Shown piece after piece: positions 58,555 through 64,000 of a stretch of 64,000 nt of DNA. The notes beneath the pieces were generated by a model that did no database searches, had not been told where the DNA came from, and worked only from the letters and a program-made list of their open reading frames with translations. The DNA is taken from positions 23,442,617 through 23,506,616 of the forward strand of contig OZ025207.1 of assembly GCA_964019055.1 (NCBI GenBank). Reading direction: 5' to 3'. Source of the DNA: Anthopleura xanthogrammica. Lineage: Eukaryota > Cnidaria > Anthozoa > Actiniaria > Actiniidae. Position 1 is the first letter of the stretch. Every line of letters begins with the position of its first letter. The translations under genes were made by a program, and so were the position numbers.

Positions 58555-58741
58555 CTTCTTCTTCTTCTTCTTCTTCTTCTTCTTCTTCTTCTTCTTCTTC
58601 TTCTTCTTCTTCTTCTTCTTCTTCTTCTTCTTCTTCTTCTTCTTCTTCTTCTTCTTCTTCTTCTTCTTCTTCTTCTTCTTCTTCTTCTTCTTCTTCTTCT
58701 TCTTCTTCTTCTTCTTCTTCTTCTTCTTCTTCTTCTTCTTC
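58555..58741. repeat. (TTC)n microsatellite, ~62 perfect copies
   Basis: An uninterrupted 186-base TTC/GAA tract; the poly-Ser frame over it is not a gene. Long pure GAA/TTC tracts can form triplex DNA. Confidence 0.99.
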
Positions 58742-58759
58742 TCTTTATCCCCGTGTAAC

Positions 58760-59950
58760 GACTTTATTGGGGTAGCCCATAACAGAAACTCTAGATAACT
58801 AAACAGTAACTAACTCGGCCCTTAAAATGCAGAGATATCCGAACTTTATTCTGTAATTATAAACCTTTTAATAAGAAAAACATTAAATAATTTTTTTGAT
58901 TTTTAAGAAAATTTAAAAAATCTTTTTAATTTTTTTTACTTTTAACTAAAAAAACTTTAAAAAAAATTAAGATTACGACTAGCGCTGCACGCAGATCTAA
59001 ACTTGGTATTTACTGATTCTCGAGGAATTAAGTTTTAGAAATATTCAATTGAAATCACTCATTCACCCCACAATTTGTTCCTTTAGAAAAGAGAAATTAA
59101 TAGCGGGTTTTTGATAAATAGACTGATAAGACGAGAAAAAAAGAACAACATTTTGATATCCGCGAAGGAAAAGATAAGTTTTTATCGTAGAATGATGTCT
59201 TTTCATATCGTTTGTTTTTACTTTTTCATCCGCTTGGGAAGTTAAAGTAAGATGCTCGATCCTTCCTAAGGACACTTAATGTGTCGAGTGCGTCATGTTG
59301 AAAGGTTAACTCACGCGAAATCGTTTAAAGATCTCATTCGCAAAATTTAATGCTTTGAAAAATCACGCCGTTCAACATAAAGAGATGGGAAAAGCGACCT
59401 TATACTCATAGAGCGTAAAGCCTGTTTTTTAATACGACTCAAGCACAAGCACAAACAAAAAAGAAATTGATACTCCAGGCTTGTGCTTGCGTTCGTGCCT
59501 CAGTGCTAAAAAGTGAAAGCGAAATTTGTGCTTCGTCGCTGGTGAAAACCAGTCTTAATTTGTTGTGGGTCTGATCATTGCATGCTAAGCATAGTAAGCC
59601 AAGTATTGTAATCTTAAGCATTTTCACATACAAGAGGAAATAAGAGGTTAGAATTTTGATCATTCAATACTGAAGTAGGGGGTTACCGCCCTGGCCAACC
59701 CCCACCCCACCCCTGCTGCTACATCACAAAACTTTCATTGCTTTCTTTCAACAAGTGTTGTCTTCGTTACCAAAGTAGGCAAAGTAAATAACGTTGCACA
59801 CAAATTCGAGGTGAAAGTTCCTTCTTTGGACAGGGCCTTTTATCTGATAACAGAGATGTATTTGTTTTATTTCACGAATAGCTAAGCAGAAACTTCTAAG
59901 ACTAAGCTGTTATCCGTACTATCGAACATTTAAAAAAACAAAAAAACTTC
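58760..59950. other. No supported gene
   Basis: Very AT-rich at 58860-58970 (TTTTTAAT and AAAAAATT runs). No feature recognised. Confidence 0.5.
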
Positions 59951-59954
59951 AAAT

Positions 59955-60185
59955 TTTATCGAACCCTGAAACAGACTGATTTAAGTCAGGGCATCACTAA
60001 CTCACAGATCGAACCCTGAAACAACCTCTGGGCTGATCTAAGTCAGGGCATGGCTAACTCACAGATCGAACCCTGAAACAACCTCTGGGCTGATCTAAGT
60101 CAGGGCATGGCTAGCTCACAGATCGAACCCTGAAACAACCTCTGGGCTGATCTAAGTCAGGGCATGGCTAACTCACAGATCGTGT
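59955..60185 (-). repeat. Tandem array of the ~58-bp repeat, about 4 copies, inverted (array 3)
   Basis: Reverse complement of the family at 1-540 and 40140-40920 (CGAACCCTGAAACAACCTCT, GGGCTGATCTAAGTCAGGGC). The first unit is diverged. Confidence 0.97.
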
Positions 60186-60930
60186 TGCTGTTTGAAGAAA
60201 TCGTGAAGTCAAGATTTAACACAGAAGTATAGTTTGTCACTGTACACACAACACTGGACATTGCACAAAAACAGATATGGTCTTGGAAGTTATTATTTGG
60301 TTTCAGAATTATATATATGTTGAAAGTCTTTGAATCTCATTATCTGCTCCAAATGGTGGTCAAACACTGACCACCGTGTGCTGTCAGCCAGAAAATCTGA
60401 ATTCTATTAAAAACTTGCGAATTCAACTGATGAACATTCCGCACGAGACAGGAAATGACGTCATGTAAAATCAAGCAACAGTCTCACTATACGATGATCC
60501 ATGTGATTATCAGATAAAAGCCAAACATACTGAAAACCTAGAGCTTGGCACACACACTACAAATTGGCCCCAATTAAAAGGAAACGCCCTCTGCATTCAC
60601 CAGCCAATCAACTGATGACCTCAGATCATCGATGGCGCGTGGCTGTAGACAAGTAAGGCTTTTAAAGTCTTGATGACTATAAGGTTAACAGTACTTCAAT
60701 TGAATTGATCGGTCTTCATTCAAATTTGCGGTTTCGATGGCACCAGACTGCTACAACTATGAATTGACGAGATGATATCGAAACTCGGAATTAATTGTGA
60801 AACACGAGATGCCGACTAAATACCAAGAATATTATAGCATTTTAGACTTTGCTTGAAGTTAAAGAGAATATAATGGATTTCCACAGGGTTCAACATCAGG
60901 TCCCCAGAGTTTGGATATGAAAAAGAGAAC
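60186..60930. other. No supported gene
   Basis: Intergenic sequence between two repeat arrays; nothing recognised. Confidence 0.5.
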
Positions 60931-60935
60931 TAGCG

Positions 60936-61362
60936 AGAATATAAAAAGAGAACTAGCGAGTAAACTAGTCTGAGCTGTGTCGTTGTATAATGCATAGAAT
61001 ATGATGGGTTATAGGTAAGCTGAACGCCGTGGAATAAAAAGAGAACTAGCGAGTAAACTAGTCTGAGCTGTGTTGTTGTATAATGCATAGAATATGATGG
61101 GTTATAGGTAAGCTGAACATCGTGGAATAAAAAGAGAACTAGCGAGTAAACTAGTCTGAGCTGTGTTGTTGTATAATGCATAGAATATGATGGGTTATAG
61201 GTAAGCTGAACACGATGGAATAAAAAGAGAACTAGCGAGTAAACTAGTCTGAGCTGTGTTGTTGTATAATGCATAGAATATGATGGGTTATAGGTAAGCT
61301 GAACGCCGTGGAATAAAAAGAGAACTAGCGAGTAAACTAGCCTGAGCTGAGTCGGTGTATGA
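60936..61362. repeat. Satellite array, ~93-bp unit, about 4.7 copies
   Basis: Units read GAATAAAAAGAGAACTAGCG, AGTAAACTAGTCTGAGCTG, TTGTATAATGCATAGAATAT and GATGGGTTATAGGTAAGCTG. Since 93 is a multiple of three, a repetitive minus frame (TYNPSYSMHYTTTQLRLVY) stays open; it is not a gene. Confidence 0.97.
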
Positions 61363-61364
61363 AG

Positions 61365-61935
61365 TACTAAATGATGTGAATGATATAAGTAACATTAAGA
61401 TCGGTGTAATAAAAAATTCTGTTGTCGCTCAGCCGCAAGCTGAAAAATATCGAGTAAATTAAACTTTTTTGAGCTGCGTCTGGTATGAAGCATTAATGAC
61501 GGGATTAATAGCTAATTGCAAAAACCGCCGTTGAAACAAAAAAAGGGCTTGCTTAGCTCAGGATGAATTCAAAGTGGTTCATGTAAATTTGTAGGTCATA
61601 ACGTCTCGTACCATGTTCGGACAAGCTGTCTCCTTTTGAGGTCATTATCATTGCATGATCCTTCATGAAACTAACTTTCAAAATGGCAGAATACACGAGA
61701 GGACCTATCCCAGTCGTGTCCATATTAATGACATGTCTACTAATGAATGCCGACATTTAGACTAGTCCATGATACTTCCACTTACCAAACGAATCATGGC
61801 ATAAGTTCTAACTGCACTGAAACAAGTTCTAACAAGTAGAATTAAAAGTGTCTGGAATGAATGCGATAATTATGGTTGCTTTATTGGTAGCAGAGAGACC
61901 TGCCTTGTTATGTCTTTGTCGGGCTTAACAAAGAG
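61365..61935. other. No supported gene
   Basis: Diverged remnants of the ~93-bp satellite continue to about 61520 (GAGTAAATTAAAC, TATGAAGCATTAA). The rest is unassigned. Confidence 0.5.
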
Positions 61936-62057
61936 AGAAAAGAAAGGAAAGGAAAGGAAAGGAAAGAAAGAAAGAAAGGAAAGAAGAAAGTTAAAGACAA
62001 GAGAAGAAAAGAGAAGAGAAGAGAAGAGAAGAGAAGAGAAGAGAAGAGAAGAGAAAA
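61936..62057. repeat. GGAAA / GAAGA microsatellite
   Basis: (GGAAA)n then (AGAGA-AGAG)n purine tract; a Lys/Glu-rich plus frame over it is not a gene. Confidence 0.95.
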
Positions 62058-62355
62058 GATTAAGGATATTAATACTTCAAGTCGGTGTCAACTGGTTTAA
62101 CCTCTAATGATAATGTCTAATGGTTACGAGTTGGGACTGCGTTTTGTTGAATCACATCAAGTGAATACAAAGGAAAGTTAAACAACGGCGGTGTAAAAAA
62201 GTTTGAAAATGAACTGATGTCAGTCACTTTTTCAAATTGCTGTCTTGGCTCAAGACTTTGAGAAGATGGAAGGCAAGATACTGCCCTTGTAAAATAGACA
62301 ATCTGAAAGAGAATATAATTGTTCCGCCTATATGGCGAGTAAACTAGTCTGAGCT

Positions 62356-62409
62356 GTATGGATAAAAAGTTAAATTTTACACCGTAAAAAATAAAAGAGA
62401 TCACTTACT
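62356..62409 (-). mobile_element. 53-bp Penelope-like 3' fragment inside the satellite
   Basis: GTATGGATAAAAAGTTAAAT through GAGATCACTTACT is almost identical to 18576-18628. The match stops exactly where the other copy continues into its hammerhead-like motif. Satellite sequence (GTAAACTAGTCTGAGCTG) abuts the left end. Confidence 0.85.
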
Positions 62410-62449
62410 CATCACCCACACTAGCTTACCACTAGTTATCATCTCTCTA

Positions 62450-63012
62450 GTCTGAGCTGTGTTGTTGTATAATGCATAGAATATGATGGGTTATAGGTAA
62501 GCTGAACACGATGGAATAAAACGAGAACTAGCGAGTAAACTAGTCTAAGCTGCGTCGGTGTATAACGCATAGAATATGATGGGTTATAGGTAAGCTGAAC
62601 ACGATGGAATAAAACGAGAACTAGCGAGTAAAATAATGTAAGCTGCGTCGGTGTATAATGCATAGAATATGATGGGTTATAGGTAAGCTGAACACCGTGG
62701 AATAAAAAGAGAACTAGCGAGTAAACTAGTCTGAGCTGCGTCGTTGTATAATGCATAGAATTTGATGGGTTATAGGTAAGCTGAACACCGTGGAATAAAA
62801 AGAGAACTAGCGAGTAAACTAGTCTGAGCTGCGTCGTTGTATAATGCATAGAATATGATGGGTTATAGGCTAGCAGAAAACCGTGGAATAAAAAGAGAAT
62901 TAGCGAGTAAACTAGTCTGAGCTGTGTTGTTGTATAATGCATAGAATATGATGGGTTATAGGTAAGCTGAACACGATGGAATAAAAAGAGAACTAGTGAG
63001 TAAACTAGTCCA
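62450..63012. repeat. Satellite array, ~93-bp unit, about 6 copies
   Basis: Same unit and orientation as 60936-61362, with variants such as AAAACGAGAACTAG and TAGGCTAGCAGAAAACC. Confidence 0.97.
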
Positions 63013-64000
63013 TTCATCTTAGTTTGATTTCTGTATTTGCAGCATTTTAAATTGTATCCGCCATATTTTGTTTTTTCTTGATGTGGGCATCTGGCCACTT
63101 ATCATGTGAAGTGAACATTACACTTTGGACTTTTCAATAGTTTCACTCTTCGAGATGAACACGGATTTGTGAGATGAGCAGTCCGCATCCCTTTTGCACT
63201 ACCGGGCCTTTCTTTTGCGGATTTGCACAGCAAATCTGTACCAAATTCCAAATTTTTCCATCATTCAAACGCACAGAAAATCTTTTGCCTTGTTAAGAAT
63301 TGACTTTAAATAAACGGGAGTTTAGAAGTAGCATTTCCAAAGAGTTTTTCATTTATTGAATCATCTCCCTCATTGAATCATCTCCCTCATTGAATCCCCG
63401 ATTGGGATTTAGAACTTCATTTTTGTGAAGGGAGGGTAACCGAAGAACACAGATAAAAGCCCTCGAGGCAAAGTCTCATTCAGGTTCTACACGAATACCG
63501 TAAAATCCTCACCTGATCATAAGCCCTATAATCTGCTAATAAATAGATATCACAAAACACACCCGTCTGGTATCTCGTGTTGGCGTTGATGACACATAAA
63601 AGGTCGATTGACTGGGAAAAAAACCCTGAAAAACCCTTGTTTTTCCTCTCAGTTATAAAAAAAAGAAAAGAAAATAAGCCCCCTGTTAATTGAAAGCCAT
63701 CAAAAAACCTTTACGAATGAGTATAAGCACAATATATAACTAGGATTTTATGCGGCTACGCCAGGCAGGAGCTTCAGGCCAATGAAACATTGTTGCTAAA
63801 TTTTTCCTTTTTTCCTGCATTCATATGGCTTTTCGAGGCGACCACATATCGTTCGTTTGAGTGCTCAGATATGATTGTATACAATTTATATGTAGTTATG
63901 AAAAAGCTACTTAAATCGCAAGACAAAACATTAAAACGAAACAAAAGGCAGCGAAGAAGTCAATAGAATTGAAGATGAAGAAGAAGGAGGAGAAGAAGAA
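63013..64000. other. No supported gene
   Basis: A short direct repeat, TTGAATCATCTCCCTCA, occurs at about 63356-63395, and a GAA-rich run lies at the right edge. No gene recognised. Confidence 0.5.

Noticed and set aside
58527..58775. Poly-serine frame
   Set aside because: Translation of the perfect TTC microsatellite.
60930..63098. Repetitive minus-strand frames with TYNPSYSMHYTTTQLRLVY units
   Set aside because: Produced by the ~93-bp satellite, again a multiple of three; no start context, and copies carry stops.

Overview
The window is nuclear DNA of a multicellular animal, most likely an anthozoan cnidarian (coral or sea anemone). This is inferred from small phase-consistent exons with GT-AG introns, animal gene families (EXOC2, a PARP14-type ADP-ribosyltransferase, PM20D2), an AT-rich background, dense palindromic MITEs, CR1/L2-like and Penelope-like retroelements, and a Crypton/KIAA1958-type DNA-binding domain. 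I cannot name the species.

Layout. 1-540: tandem array of a ~58-bp repeat. 2150-6545: two single-exon paralogous genes of unknown function, head to head on the arms of a large inverted duplication, with extra partial copies of gene end and flank nearby. 7817-8199: last exon of a PM20D2-like amidohydrolase whose upstream exons are not visible. 10382-21721 (minus): complete seven-exon PARP14-like gene whose exons sum to an uninterrupted 1177-residue frame (RRM, RRM, KH-like, macro, macro, WWE, PARP catalytic). Its introns hold MITEs, two Penelope-like GIY-YIG fragments (one with a near-consensus hammerhead ribozyme) and a 5'-truncated CR1/L2-like element. 22000-30960: intergenic, with MITEs, a dead reverse transcriptase fragment and a two-exon Crypton-derived gene of 165 residues. 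31020-34280: ~95-bp satellite. 34378-55804 (minus): EXOC2 (Sec5), 27 coding exons located, covering nearly the whole protein from TIG domain to C-terminus. Its introns contain a 21-bp minisatellite, a ~36-bp minisatellite of 2.5 kb, the 58-bp array again, tRNA-like tandem units and many MITEs. 55805-64000: EXOC2 upstream region, a 186-bp TTC microsatellite, the 58-bp array inverted, and two arrays of a ~93-bp satellite.

The genes do not form one pathway. EXOC2 is housekeeping (exocyst tethering); PARP14-type proteins act in mono-ADP-ribosylation, often in immune signalling; PM20D2 is metabolic. The unusual theme is how the DNA has been rearranged: in four places the edge of an exon or coding region has been copied locally in tandem (hypothetical gene 3' end, PARP14 C-terminal codons, EXOC2 exon 3 tail with its splice donor, EXOC2 exon 17 head with its splice acceptor). 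A second notable signal is a 53-bp Penelope-derived fragment near 62,400 whose edge coincides with the predicted hammerhead cleavage site of the related element at 18,629.
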